Origin: Peribacillus frigoritolerans
GTDB taxonomy: Bacteria > Bacillota > Bacilli > Bacillales > Bacillaceae
Assembly: GCF_004358755.1 (NCBI RefSeq)
Contig: NZ_SMZY01000004.1
Location: 186,001 to 250,000 of the forward strand
DNA: 64,000 nucleotides
Reading direction: 5' to 3'
Part shown: positions 49,819-58,165 of the stretch, in pieces
Layout: every line of letters starts with the position of its first letter
Position numbering within the stretch: position 1 is the first letter of the stretch
Program-made: the position numbers and the translations under genes
Notes under the pieces: generated by a model
What the model was told of the DNA's origin: nothing
The model's input: only the letters and a program-made list of their open reading frames with translations
Database searches by the model: none

Positions 49819-50934
49819 TTAGCTTGGCACCTTTATTGAAAAATCGAGAGAGCAAACAAATGTCTCTTGATCAATCACTGCCGTTGTTTCATTTTGAATA
49901 TCTCTTTTTAAGTTTTCTGTTGAAAAATTGATTCTGCCTAGACCGAATTCTTCACCGTCTTCATCAAGGATTGTCACGACCGCGCCATCATTAAAGCGTC
50001 CATTCACTTCCTGTATATCGATCGGATAAATGTTTCGCTGATTATCGATAATGGCTGTTTTCGCTTTATTCGAAATCATAATCTTTCCTTCAGGACCGGA
50101 ATGGAATGCGATCCATTGTTTTTTCTTATCAAGATTGAACGCATTTGGCTTCGGCTCAAAATACGTGCCTTTCGCTGTTCCGTTTACAGCATCCATCAAG
50201 ATATCTCTAGTGCTTGATTTTCCTAAGTAAGATTGAATGCCTGATGCCATTGCAATCTTAAAGGCTGCAATTTTAGACTTCATGCCGCCTGTTCCGACTG
50301 CGCTTCCTGATCCGCCGGCTGCTGCTTCAATTTCCGGTGTGATGGCGTCCACTTTTTCAAGGAGCTTGGCATCCGGGTTGCTGTTTGGATTATCATCATA
50401 AAGACCATCGATATCGGATAAAATAATCAGCAAATCTGCGCCAATCAACGCTGCGACCTTCGCAGAAAGCGTATCGTTATCGCCAAATTTCAAACGGTCG
50501 ACTGTTACTGTATCATTTTCATTTACGATCGGAATAATGCCGCGTTCAAGCAGGACATTCATCGTATTTTTCATATTGCCGTAGCGTGTTTCATCGGAAA
50601 AATCGCTTCTTGTAATCAAAAGCTGTGAAGCAACGTATCCATGAGATAAAAAGAGTTCTGAATAAGATTCCATTAACAGACCCTGTCCGATGGAAGCTGC
50701 TGCCTGCTTTTCAGGCAGCGCTGATGGCCGCTGAATGCATCCAAGCTTGCGGTATCCCGCTGCCACTGCTCCTGAAGAAACTACAACCGTTTCATAGCCG
50801 GCATCCTTGAGTTCGACAATCTGATCTGCCAGCTTCTCAAGCTTTCTGCGGCTTACCTCGCCGTGCATACTTGTCAGCGAGCTGCTTCCGATCTTAATAA
50901 CAACTCTTTTTATCTGTTTCTCTTCCTTCAACAT
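49819..50934 (-). CDS. proB: Glutamate 5-kinase
   Basis: A 371-residue kinase phosphorylating glutamate, first step of proline synthesis. The amino acid kinase domain has VVIKIGSSSLT at residues 10-20, NENDTVTVDRLKFGDNDTLSA and GTGGMKSKIAAFKIA; a C-terminal PUA domain follows (residues 285-370). GGAGGG precedes ATG. Middle gene of proI-proB-proA. No T-box element precedes the operon, unlike the tRNA-controlled proBA of B. subtilis. Confidence 0.97.
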   Translation of the reverse strand: MLKEEKQIKRVVIKIGSSSLTSMHGEVSRRKLEKLADQIVELKDAGYETVVVSSGAVAAGYRKLGCIQRPSALPEKQAAASIGQGLLMESYSELFLSHGYVASQLLITRSDFSDETRYGNMKNTMNVLLERGIIPIVNENDTVTVDRLKFGDNDTLSAKVAALIGADLLIILSDIDGLYDDNPNSNPDAKLLEKVDAITPEIEAAAGGSGSAVGTGGMKSKIAAFKIAMASGIQSYLGKSSTRDILMDAVNGTAKGTYFEPKPNAFNLDKKKQWIAFHSGPEGKIMISNKAKTAIIDNQRNIYPIDIQEVNGRFNDGAVVTILDEDGEEFGLGRINFSTENLKRDIQNETTAVIDQETFVCSLDFSIKVPS

Positions 50935-50982
50935 CCTATCCCTCCTGAGAATATGTGTTTAACCTTATCTAGTACATTCGGG

Positions 50983-51825
50983 TTAAGACGTCACCAATGC
51001 TCCTGCCATATCTTCATTCAGCTCTTTCGAACGTTTTGCCGCATGATGAATCGCCTGTGAAATGGCTTCTCCGCCATTATTTTTCCGCAATGCCTCAAGT
51101 CCTGATGCTGTCGTTCCATTTGGTGAAGTGACTTTTTTTCTTAAACTTGCCGGTGCTTCGTCGTTCGCCATAATCATTTTGGCTGCGCCAAGAATGGTTT
51201 GTGCAACAATCTCGCGGACCATCTCTTCGTCCATCCCTTTATCAACGCCCGCCTGCTCCATATGCTCCATTAAATAATAGAAGTAAGCCGGACCGCTTCC
51301 TGCAATCCCTGTGAAAATATCCATCTGCTCTTCTTCTATTAAGAAGACTTTTCCCATACAGCTGAGCAGTTCTTTGACCGCAAGCACGTTATCCATAGCT
51401 GTATGTCTTCCAGTGCTTAGCGCTGTAGCGGATTCCTGGATCATGCTGGACGTATTCGGCATCACGCGCACAACCTGCTGATTCAGGTTTAAATGATCTT
51501 CCATATACTCTGTAGAAATACCAGCTAAAACAGAAATCACAACCTGATCCGCTCTTACTTTATCCTTCAGTGACCGAAGTGCATCTGCTGCACCCTGCGG
51601 CTTCATCGCCAGGATAAACAAATCGATTTCTTCATATGGCAGTGCATCCAGCTGTACCGCGTTCACCCCATAAACATGATTCATTTCTTCAAGACGCAAT
51701 TGATTGCTTCTATTAGTTACATAAATATTTTCTGCAGGGATGCTTCCGACTTGTACAATCCCTGAAATCATTGATTCTGCCATCGAACCTGCACCTAAAA
51801 ACGCAACTGTTTTTTCTTTTAACAT
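50983..51825 (-). CDS. proI: Pyrroline-5-carboxylate reductase
   Basis: A 280-residue NAD(P)H enzyme completing proline synthesis. Rossmann motif AFLGAGSMAESMISG at residues 8-22, VVRVMPNTSSMIQESATAL and the signature TGIAGSGPAYFYYLMEHME, TVTSPNGTT-like KVTSPNGTTASGLEAL all present. The start MLKEKTV follows GAGGGGG; an earlier in-frame codon is unsupported. It heads the proline operon, 48 bases before proB. Confidence 0.95.
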   Translation of the reverse strand: MLKEKTVAFLGAGSMAESMISGIVQVGSIPAENIYVTNRSNQLRLEEMNHVYGVNAVQLDALPYEEIDLFILAMKPQGAADALRSLKDKVRADQVVISVLAGISTEYMEDHLNLNQQVVRVMPNTSSMIQESATALSTGRHTAMDNVLAVKELLSCMGKVFLIEEEQMDIFTGIAGSGPAYFYYLMEHMEQAGVDKGMDEEMVREIVAQTILGAAKMIMANDEAPASLRKKVTSPNGTTASGLEALRKNNGGEAISQAIHHAAKRSKELNEDMAGALVTS

Positions 51826-52190
51826 AATGAGCCCCCTCAAGAATCTCTATTCGTGTCCGTTCGTTTTTTTCAACGGTTACTATCGTAACATGCTGAGAGA
51901 GAGATTCAAGGGAATACAGATCATTCATACGGAATAGGCCGAGATAGTGAAAGGAAGCGTTATCATTTATGGGTTACCTATCAGCGAATCGTTTTAAACG
52001 GGAATAATCGGCTGTAATCGGGATATTTGCGGATATTTGGATTTCGGTTTTAAGAGATAACGGCCTTGCTGGGCTAGGAGACGCTTGGAAAAAGGAAAGT
52101 ATTTTAGCCATTCCGGCAAGTAAGGGGCAAATTAGGGCAAGTAAATCTGTTGAAAAAGAAAGGATTCGGCCGGAAATAGAAAGTATTCAA
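51826..52190. other. 365-base intergenic region without genes
   Basis: It holds the promoter side of the proline operon and low-constraint sequence. Short imperfect repeats are visible: GGCAAGTAA twice near 52108-52145, and GGATATTTGCGGATATTTGG near 52029 as a tandem. Similar wording (TTTGCGGAATTTGG) occurs on the minus strand near 9910, suggesting a dispersed intergenic element. No RNA gene or ORF is supported. Confidence 0.5.
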
Positions 52191-52228
52191 AAAAGAGTGC
52201 CCTCATTCTTATGACGGGACACTCTTTA
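52190..52228 (-). terminator. nnrD terminator
   Basis: Minus strand: AAAGAGTGTCC, loop, GGGCACTCTTTTTT, 23 bases after the nnrD stop. Confidence 0.85.
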
Positions 52229-52250
52229 TCAAGCTCTATTTAATATGGAA

Positions 52251-53060
52251 TTATTCAAACCGCTTCCAAACCTCAGGAAGCAGCTCCGTTAATTCATGGG
52301 CAAGCATCGTATGTGCCGACCTCTCTTCTGACCATTTATCTGCGCATGCTCCGTGAAGGTAAACAGCATTTAAGACGGCATGCTTCCTTATGGCAGCACA
52401 GCATTCCAAGCATCATCCCTGTTAATGTGTCGCCAGTGCCGCCTTTTGCAAGCGCACTGTTCCCTGTCGGATTTGCCCAGACTTCCCCATTCGGAAAAGC
52501 GCAAATCGTCTCGTTCCCTTTTAGAACGATCGTCACACCAAGCTTCTTCGCCCATACGGAGGCAAGGTGCGGGCGGTTTTGCTGCAGCTCTTTGACATCA
52601 ACACCCGTGATGTTTGAAAACTCTCCTGGATGCGGAGTCAGAATAACAGGTGATTTTCTTTTCTTATACGTTCTCTCAGATAGCGCCCCAGCATCCAGCA
52701 CGACGGGGCAATCCTAATGGCCTTTTCCGTTTCTTCAGCTGGCTCTATGCCAGGTCCTGCTGCAATCGCTTTGTACCTGGACAAATCAGCTTTGTCATCT
52801 TCCAGTTTCTTCAACCCATTTTTCAAATAAGTCGCTTCCGGCAAAATTGGGACAACATAAGGAATGACTTCTTCAACTGTGCCAATCTCAAGCTTCCCAA
52901 TCCCGCTTCGCATCGCACCAAGACCTGAAAGCAGCGCAGCCCCAGGCATGTCCTCACTTCCCGCTAAAAGCAGACCCGTTCCGTACGTGCCTTTGTGACC
53001 TGAAGTTTCTCTTTTAGGAAGAGTCGATTTGACGTTTTCTTCTGTCCAAAAGGAAGTCAT
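52251..53060 (-). pseudogene. nnrD: ADP-dependent NAD(P)H-hydrate dehydratase, two frameshifts
   Basis: The family (YjeF C-terminal, B. subtilis YxkO) repairs hydrated NAD(P)H. Three frames must be joined: SGHKGTYGTGLLLAGS...AGPGIEP (53060 to about 52705), then VVLDAGALS...ILTPHPGEFSN...AKGGTGDTLTG (to about 52385), then HAVLNAVYLHGACADKW...LLPEVWKRFE to the stop at 52251. The joined length of about 270 residues equals the family's. All catalytic motifs are present, so the damage is recent or comes from sequencing errors; the first shift lies at a run of four C bases. Confidence 0.85.
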
Positions 53061-53076
53061 GCAGATTACCTCATTT

Positions 53077-53868
53077 CTAATTTAAGGATAGCTCCCCGAT
53101 ACGAGGACGCGCAGCCCTGTACCATTGAAGGCAGAGGATAAAAATAAGCACAATATCAATCACATCTCCTCCGTAGTACATCAGCATACCGCCAGCTTCA
53201 GCCTGATCTGCCGGCACTCCGTTTGGCGGATGAGCATAGATGTATTTTGACAAGATTCCGTGCCCTCCTAATGCAAGCACCAAGACAATTGAACGATAAA
53301 CATAACTCGTCCTATGCGGCGCCGGATCAATGTAAATCATAGATACTGTAAATAAATAACCTGCTAAAAAAACATGAAGATGGATGACGACATGGAGCAG
53401 GATGTTCTGATGCATAGCTCCGTATAAATCCGTTGTATAGAGGACCCAAAGACCTCCCACATTCAATAAAGCAGCCGTAACCGGGTTACTTATTACGCGG
53501 ACTGGAACGCTTTTTAACAAACCCGTAAGCCGTCTTGCCTGGTTCACTTTTAAGGCTCGTAAAAAGAGTGTCATTGGTGCGGCAAGAGCCATAAGCAGCG
53601 GCGCCAGCATGCCGAGAAGCAAGTGGCCGAGCATGTGCGCGGTGAAATCCATGTGGGCACGATTAGCTAGAGGACCGCTCACAGCAGCAACTGCGCAAAG
53701 AATCCCAATAAACCAGAAAACAGTTCGGTAAAGAGGCCACTTTCTGCGGCTGCGATTAGAGATCAAGACAGCCGCGACATACAAAACCAAAGCCATAACA
53801 TATGGCAGGGCCATAAGCAATTGTGGTCCGATTCCGATTGCATGATGGGAATGATGCATTCTAGTCAT
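53077..53868 (-). CDS. CtaG-like cytochrome oxidase assembly membrane protein
   Basis: A 263-residue protein with seven membrane helices and His-rich segments (MHHSHHAIG, FTAHMLGHLLLGM, HVVIHLHVFLAGYLF), the pattern of the caa3-type CtaG family (PF09678), involved in copper delivery to cytochrome oxidase. No oxidase genes are nearby, so it could be an additional paralogue. It overlaps the DUF2243 gene by eight bases and lies 16 bases before nnrD. Confidence 0.88.
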   Translation of the reverse strand: MTRMHHSHHAIGIGPQLLMALPYVMALVLYVAAVLISNRSRRKWPLYRTVFWFIGILCAVAAVSGPLANRAHMDFTAHMLGHLLLGMLAPLLMALAAPMTLFLRALKVNQARRLTGLLKSVPVRVISNPVTAALLNVGGLWVLYTTDLYGAMHQNILLHVVIHLHVFLAGYLFTVSMIYIDPAPHRTSYVYRSIVLVLALGGHGILSKYIYAHPPNGVPADQAEAGGMLMYYGGDVIDIVLIFILCLQWYRAARPRIGELSLN

Positions 53869-54325
53869 CCTTCCGCTTTTTTGTCTGGATGATGAGAATA
53901 ATGCCGGTAATCAGCATCAAGGCTGCAATGATATTCCAGATCCAATCATATATGTACACATTGTCAACATAGCGAATCTGGTGAAGCCCCATCAGCTTAT
54001 GCTGAACGGTGCCATCATACAATTGAAATGTGCCTGTTCCAAATAAGACGCCGCCCCACCATCTCTTTAACCATAAGCCATTCCGGCGTCTGAGGTCCGC
54101 AAACAAAAATAACCCTCCAATTGTCGCAAGCCAGCTGAACGCGTGAAAAAGGCCATCCGAAACCAAGCCAATATCTGTTGTCGATTTATCATAAAAATGA
54201 TGCCAGTGAAGAAGCTGATGAAAGATGGTTTCGTCAATAAAAGCGACCAGACCAAGACCAAATAAAAGACCGGACCAGACATTCCGCGATAAATAGTTAT
54301 AGCGATTTGAACCTTCAGTATCCAT
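53861..54325 (-). CDS. DUF2243 membrane protein
   Basis: A 154-residue protein with four membrane helices and conserved His/Trp/Asp residues: GLGLVAFIDETIFHQLLHWHHFYDK and LYDGTVQHKLMGLHQIRY in pieces. It matches the DUF2243 family, often encoded beside CtaG-like proteins. The buried His residues suggest metal or haem handling. AAGGAGG lies seven bases before ATG. Confidence 0.85.
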   Translation of the reverse strand: MDTEGSNRYNYLSRNVWSGLLFGLGLVAFIDETIFHQLLHWHHFYDKSTTDIGLVSDGLFHAFSWLATIGGLFLFADLRRRNGLWLKRWWGGVLFGTGTFQLYDGTVQHKLMGLHQIRYVDNVYIYDWIWNIIAALMLITGIILIIQTKKRKDD

Positions 54326-54472
54326 AAGAGCCTCCTTCTAAATAAGATCATATCTCAAAAATTCCCTTTCCTTTCCTCCTGTAAACGCTATAAATGATAA
54401 TCCTTCTTTTGACATGTATTATGGTTCTTGAAACAGAAAAAATCAAAGACTTTCATTTCATTGACAGCATAT

Positions 54473-54500
54473 TAAAAAACCTGACTTTCTTAAGTCAGGT
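54473..54500 (-). terminator. Terminator of the candidate RNA
   Basis: Minus strand: ACCTGACTT, four-base loop, AAGTCAGGT, six T bases. It does not follow a gene directly, since sipT already has its own terminator. Confidence 0.85.
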
Positions 54501-54640
54501 TCTCCTTGTGTCAGCTCACCCTCGCCTGTCTGCTTACCTTGCAGACAAGCCGCATGAGGGCTTTATGCGCTGAAGGCATAAGTAAAAAGAAGAAATCCAT
54601 GATTTTTCTCAGAGGCATCGGACAGATGATCAATTTTCAA
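54474..54640 (-). ncRNA. Candidate structured small RNA
   Basis: On the minus strand a TTGACA (54675-54670), 17 bases and TACCTT (54652-54647) precede about 165 bases without a convincing ORF. The RNA can form a TTATGC/GCATAA hairpin, a CCCTC/GAGGG stem enclosing a perfect GTCTGC-AAGGTAA-GCAGAC hairpin, and ends in a terminator (ACCTGACTT, TTCTT-like loop, AAGTCAGGT, six T). It could be a small RNA or a 5' regulatory leader for the DUF2243 gene 150 bases downstream. I do not recognise the family. Confidence 0.5.
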
Positions 54641-54681
54641 CAACAAAAGGTAAATGAAGAACCTTGGATTGTCAATTTTAT

Positions 54682-54719
54682 AAAAAAAAAACCTCCACTT
54701 CTTCAGGTGCAATAGAGGT
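54682..54719 (-). terminator. Signal peptidase gene terminator
   Basis: Minus strand: ACCTC...CAC, loop, GTG...GAGGT, then nine T bases, eight bases beyond the stop. Confidence 0.75.
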
Positions 54720-54727
54720 GACCGGAT

Positions 54728-55255
54728 CTATTCAGGAATACCTGCTTGATTTAATGGAAAAAAACGCAGCTTTACTTCGCCAATCATTTCCTTTTCAGAA
54801 ATCGGGCCTATCTCGCGGCTGTCCCTGCTTTGGCGTCGGTTATCTCCCATCACATAGTAGGCGTCTTCGGGAACGATAACCTGAAAGTCTTCCGTCAGCT
54901 GTTCACTATACGGGAGGTTCTTTTTAGATGCAGCCAAATAAGGCTCATCGTATTTCTTTCCGTTAATGTACAAAGTATCCTGTCTCATTTCAACGGTATC
55001 ACCAGGAAGTCCGATGACACGCTTGATATAATCCTTTCCTGGCTCTGGCGAGTGAAAAACGACCATATCAAAACGCTGAATGCCGCTTGTCTTAAAGATA
55101 ATCAGCCGGTTTTGATCCTGAAACGTCGGCTGCATGGACTTTCCTTCCACCACAACAGGCGCAAACAGAAATTCTCTGCAGATCAATGCAATCACGACGG
55201 CAAATACGATGGATTTGATCCAGCTCCATACTTCTTTTCTTGTATTATCTTTCAT
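54728..55255 (-). CDS. Type I signal peptidase (SipS/SipT type)
   Basis: A 175-residue bacterial-type signal peptidase with one N-terminal membrane helix (residues 13-32). Catalytic Ser is in VEGKSMQPTF (about residue 40) and Lys in DYIKRVIGLPGD (about residue 78); box E is YVMGDNRRQSRDSREIG. It removes signal peptides from secreted proteins, of which this window encodes several. Monocistronic with its own terminator. A second signal peptidase, SipW, lies 7 kb away. Confidence 0.94.
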   Translation of the reverse strand: MKDNTRKEVWSWIKSIVFAVVIALICREFLFAPVVVEGKSMQPTFQDQNRLIIFKTSGIQRFDMVVFHSPEPGKDYIKRVIGLPGDTVEMRQDTLYINGKKYDEPYLAASKKNLPYSEQLTEDFQVIVPEDAYYVMGDNRRQSRDSREIGPISEKEMIGEVKLRFFPLNQAGIPE

Positions 55256-55356
55256 TGCTGTCCCTCCAATCGGCTCGACTGCTTTTCCCTTAAAAAGACG
55301 CAGTCAGCATAAAAAAATTAAGCTTTAACCAGTTCAACCCTTCATATCATTTCACG

Positions 55357-55503
55357 TTACGATTTTTTGGAAGACCCTAATGCGATTCCAAAAACAATCC
55401 CGATGGCAATTCCCATTCCAATATTATCAAGCGCAATGCCAATACCTGCACCAAGTGCAATGCCAAGGGCCAAACCCGTTTGATTCTTTTTTTCAGCACT
55501 CAT
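55357..55503 (-). CDS. Small glycine-zipper membrane protein, 48 residues
   Basis: It starts MSAEKKNQTG and continues as nearly unbroken glycine/isoleucine/alanine sequence (LALGIALGAGIGIALDNIG), forming one or two tightly packed membrane helices, ending SSKKS. AAGGAG lies nine bases before this ATG; an ATG two codons upstream is too close. Function unknown. It resembles small glycine-rich membrane proteins common in bacilli. Confidence 0.7.
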   Translation of the reverse strand: MSAEKKNQTGLALGIALGAGIGIALDNIGMGIAIGIVFGIALGSSKKS

Positions 55504-55608
55504 TTTCATCCGCTCCTTATATGACTATCTACGAGAGTTCAAAGCGGAAAGTTTCAAAATACAGGGAATATATCTATATCATGCCATAGATATGGAGTGA
55601 TGTCCTTT

Positions 55609-55785
55609 ATGAAACATATTGCGTCAGCCATCTATTTTTCATTCGGCTTTTTGTTTTATTTTCTTCAGTGTTTTGGAGGAATTTATGCACCGCCATTCAT
55701 GAGCTTCATTATCTTTCTTTTCTTCTGTGCCGGATTTGCTTATTTTTTGTCTGCCATCAGATCTTCAAAGCAGAGCGGAGAATAA
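55609..55785 (+). CDS. Small two-helix membrane protein
   Basis: A 58-residue hydrophobic protein with helices near residues 4-25 and 31-50 and a polar tail (RSSKQSGE). GGAG lies 11 bases upstream of ATG 55609; the alternatives at 55597 and 55600 are close to the same site. No family is recognised. It stands between divergent and convergent neighbours, alone on the plus strand. Confidence 0.55.
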   Translation: MKHIASAIYFSFGFLFYFLQCFGGIYAPPFMSFIIFLFFCAGFAYFLSAIRSSKQSGE

Positions 55786-55823
55786 AAGAAGGCCGACCTT
55801 TTATTAAGGCCCGCCACTGCTGA

Positions 55824-56246
55824 TTACTGATCTGGATATGTTTCCTTTAAAAAAGTGACAGACTGCCGAATCAGCTTTCTCAGTACATCCACATTAATAT
55901 CAGCTATCTTATTTATGTAGACACAAGCCTTACCTGTCGTATGCTTGCCAAATTCCTTTAAAAGCTCATCGCGTTTCGTTTCACCGGGTGCAAAGTAAAG
56001 GCTGATTTTTGCTTTACGCGGTGAAAAGCCGACAAGCGGTGCATCCCCTTCATGACCCGTCGCATATTTGTAATGATACGAACCGAAGCCAATGATGCTT
56101 GGTCCCCACATTTTAGCCTCGAAGCCAGTGGTTTCAGTAAAGATATCCAATAATTGATAGGCATCCTCGCGCTTTTTAGGGTGATCGACATTTTCAATGA
56201 ATTCAATGACACTGGCGTCGGTTTGTTTAGTTTTCAACTCGTACAT
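55824..56246 (-). CDS. DUF1801 (YdhG-like) protein
   Basis: A 140-residue cytoplasmic protein of the DUF1801 family, with KREDAYQLLDIFTETTGFEAKMWGPSIIGFGSYHY in pieces at residues 25-58 and GFSPRKAKISLYF after. Structures in this family resemble frataxin or iron-binding YdhG-like proteins, but activity is not established. Single gene, with no evident operon partners. Confidence 0.85.
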   Translation of the reverse strand: MYELKTKQTDASVIEFIENVDHPKKREDAYQLLDIFTETTGFEAKMWGPSIIGFGSYHYKYATGHEGDAPLVGFSPRKAKISLYFAPGETKRDELLKEFGKHTTGKACVYINKIADINVDVLRKLIRQSVTFLKETYPDQ

Positions 56247-56346
56247 CTATAGATCTCTCCTTTTTCTGGCAACATTCTTACTCATTCTCTATTTTTACAT
56301 AATATCCTTTTAAAACCATTCAGATAATCGAACTTTGTAAACCTGA

Positions 56347-56382
56347 TGAAAAAACCTTCCGAAAACCAGCCGGAAGGTTTTT
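56347..56382 (-). terminator. Sucrose/alpha-glucoside operon terminator
   Basis: Minus strand: AAACCTTCCG, nine-base loop, CGGAAGGTTT, then TTTT, nine bases after the stop. Confidence 0.9.
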
Positions 56383-56390
56383 TGGTCTAT

Positions 56391-58085
56391 CTATAGAGTA
56401 AGCTTGTACACGCGTGATTCGTAAGGCTTAAGCATAATACGAGAGATTGGTTCACTCTCATCAACAGGATAATTTGCAATGAATAGCTCCGCGGCTTTAT
56501 AAGGAAGATTTTCCGGTAAAAGAAATTCAGCTTCTACTGCATAAAAGTTATTCACTATAAGCAGCCTTTCATTCCCAAGCGTTCTTGTATAAGCAAAAAT
56601 AGCTGGGTGATTCTCCAATAAGAGGTCATATCCTCCATAAACAATTATCTTATGCGTATGGCGGAGGTCTATTAACTTTTTGTAATAATGGAAAATAGAG
56701 TCCGGATCCTGCAATGAATGCTCAACATTGATCTCCGGATAATTCGGATTAACGCTGATCCATGGATTTCCTTCAGTAAAGCCGGCATTCTTGCTGTTAT
56801 TCCATTGCATTGGTGTACGTGCATTGTCGCGGCTTTTTTTATGTATCGCATCCATGATCTCCATTTGATCCCTGCCTTGTTCAAGAACACGTTCTTTATA
56901 CATATTAAGGGTTTCAATGTCCTTGTATTCTTCAATCTGATTGAATTTGACATTCGTCATCCCTATTTCTTCGCCCTGATAAATATAAGGAGTTCCCTTC
57001 ATCATATGGAGCAGCGTCGCCAGCATTTTAGCTGATTCGACCCGGTATTCTTTATCATTGCCGAAACGGGACACCACTCTCGGCTGATCATGATTGTTCC
57101 AATAAAGGCTGTTCCATCCTGTATTCTCAAGCTCTTTTTGCCACTTGGACAAATTCTCTTTTAAGTCCAATAAGCTTAAAGGCTTCAAATCCCACTTTGA
57201 TTTGCCTTTTATTTTATCAAGGCCCATGTGTTCAAATTGAAACACCATATTCAATTCTTTTCTGGCTTCATCTGTATAGAGCTTTGCTTCATGAGGCGTG
57301 ACTTTTGGACATTCTCCTACTGTCATAATGTCATAATCGGAGAGGACTTCCTTATTCATTTCCTGCAGGAAGTCATGAACCCGTTCGCCATTAAAGGCAT
57401 AGTCCTTCAACTTCGCCCTTTGATTCTCGTAATCTTCGTAAGAGGACAGTACTTCTTTTTTGGAAATCATGTTGATGACGTCCATACGGAAACCATCGAT
57501 TCCTTTATCGAGCCAAAATTTCATCATTTTGTAAATAGAATCTCTTAACTCAGGATTTTCCCAGTTCAAATCAGGCTGCTTCTTGGAAAACATGTGCAGG
57601 TAATAATCACCTGTTTCCTCATCCAGTTCCCAGGCAGATCCGCCGAAAGATGCAACCCAGTCTGTCGGTTCTTTTCCGTCAAACGGCGGACGCCAGATAT
57701 AATAATCACGGTGCGGATTGTCTTTTGATTTTCTTGCTTCCGCAAACCAGGTATGCTCATCAGATGTATGGTTAACCACAAGATCCATCACAAGCCTCAT
57801 TCCTCTGCTATGCATATGATTCAATAGTTCGTCCCAATCAGTCATTGTGCCGAAATCATCAAGGATAGCTTCATAATCACTGATATCATAACCATTATCA
57901 TCATTAGGAGATTGATAGACAGGAGAAAGCCATATAACATCAATGCCCAGCTCCTGAAGATAATCAAGCTTTGCAATAATGCCTTTGATGTCTCCGATTC
58001 CATCCCCATTTGAATCATAATAGCTCTTTGGATAAATCTGATAGACAACGCTTTCCTTCCACCATTGTTCTTGTTTATTACTCAT
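56391..58085 (-). CDS. malL: Alpha-glucosidase / oligo-1,6-glucosidase (GH13)
   Basis: A 564-residue GH13 enzyme of the oligo-1,6-glucosidase group, cytoplasmic (no signal peptide). Catalytic nucleophile Asp lies in GIDGFRMDVINMIS (near residue 199), acid/base Glu in MTVGECPKV (near 255), transition-state Asp in WNNHDQPRVVSRFG. N-terminal WWKESVVYQIYPKSYYDSNGDG is characteristic. It hydrolyses isomaltose-, sucrose- or maltose-type alpha-glucosides. GGAGGAG precedes ATG, and a LacI-type operator lies 23 bases upstream, so it is controlled by the scr regulator. Specific substrate is uncertain. Confidence 0.9.
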   Translation of the reverse strand: MSNKQEQWWKESVVYQIYPKSYYDSNGDGIGDIKGIIAKLDYLQELGIDVIWLSPVYQSPNDDNGYDISDYEAILDDFGTMTDWDELLNHMHSRGMRLVMDLVVNHTSDEHTWFAEARKSKDNPHRDYYIWRPPFDGKEPTDWVASFGGSAWELDEETGDYYLHMFSKKQPDLNWENPELRDSIYKMMKFWLDKGIDGFRMDVINMISKKEVLSSYEDYENQRAKLKDYAFNGERVHDFLQEMNKEVLSDYDIMTVGECPKVTPHEAKLYTDEARKELNMVFQFEHMGLDKIKGKSKWDLKPLSLLDLKENLSKWQKELENTGWNSLYWNNHDQPRVVSRFGNDKEYRVESAKMLATLLHMMKGTPYIYQGEEIGMTNVKFNQIEEYKDIETLNMYKERVLEQGRDQMEIMDAIHKKSRDNARTPMQWNNSKNAGFTEGNPWISVNPNYPEINVEHSLQDPDSIFHYYKKLIDLRHTHKIIVYGGYDLLLENHPAIFAYTRTLGNERLLIVNNFYAVEAEFLLPENLPYKAAELFIANYPVDESEPISRIMLKPYESRVYKLTL

Positions 58086-58107
58086 TTAAATCTACTCCTC
58101 CACAAAA

Positions 58108-58123
58108 TGTAAAGCTTTACATT
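58108..58123. promoter_or_regulatory. ScrR-type operator before the alpha-glucosidase gene
   Basis: ATGTAAAGCTTTACAT is a perfect 16-base palindrome, identical to the core of two others upstream of scrA. It implies a second regulated promoter inside the operon. Confidence 0.85.
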
Positions 58124-58165
58124 AAGTTTATTTAAAAACTGCCAAGCTGGTGGCAGTTTCAGTTT

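Noticed and set aside
51826-51960. T-box leader for the proline genes
   Set aside because: No AGGGTGGNACCGCG-type box, no specifier-loop layout and no terminator in the short leader.
54380-54393. cre-like TGTAAACGCTATAA upstream of the DUF2243 gene
   Set aside because: One conserved C is missing near the end; not strong enough to list as a site.
54506-54715. Plus-strand ORF across the candidate RNA
   Set aside because: No ribosome site, and it runs over two terminators; composition looks random.
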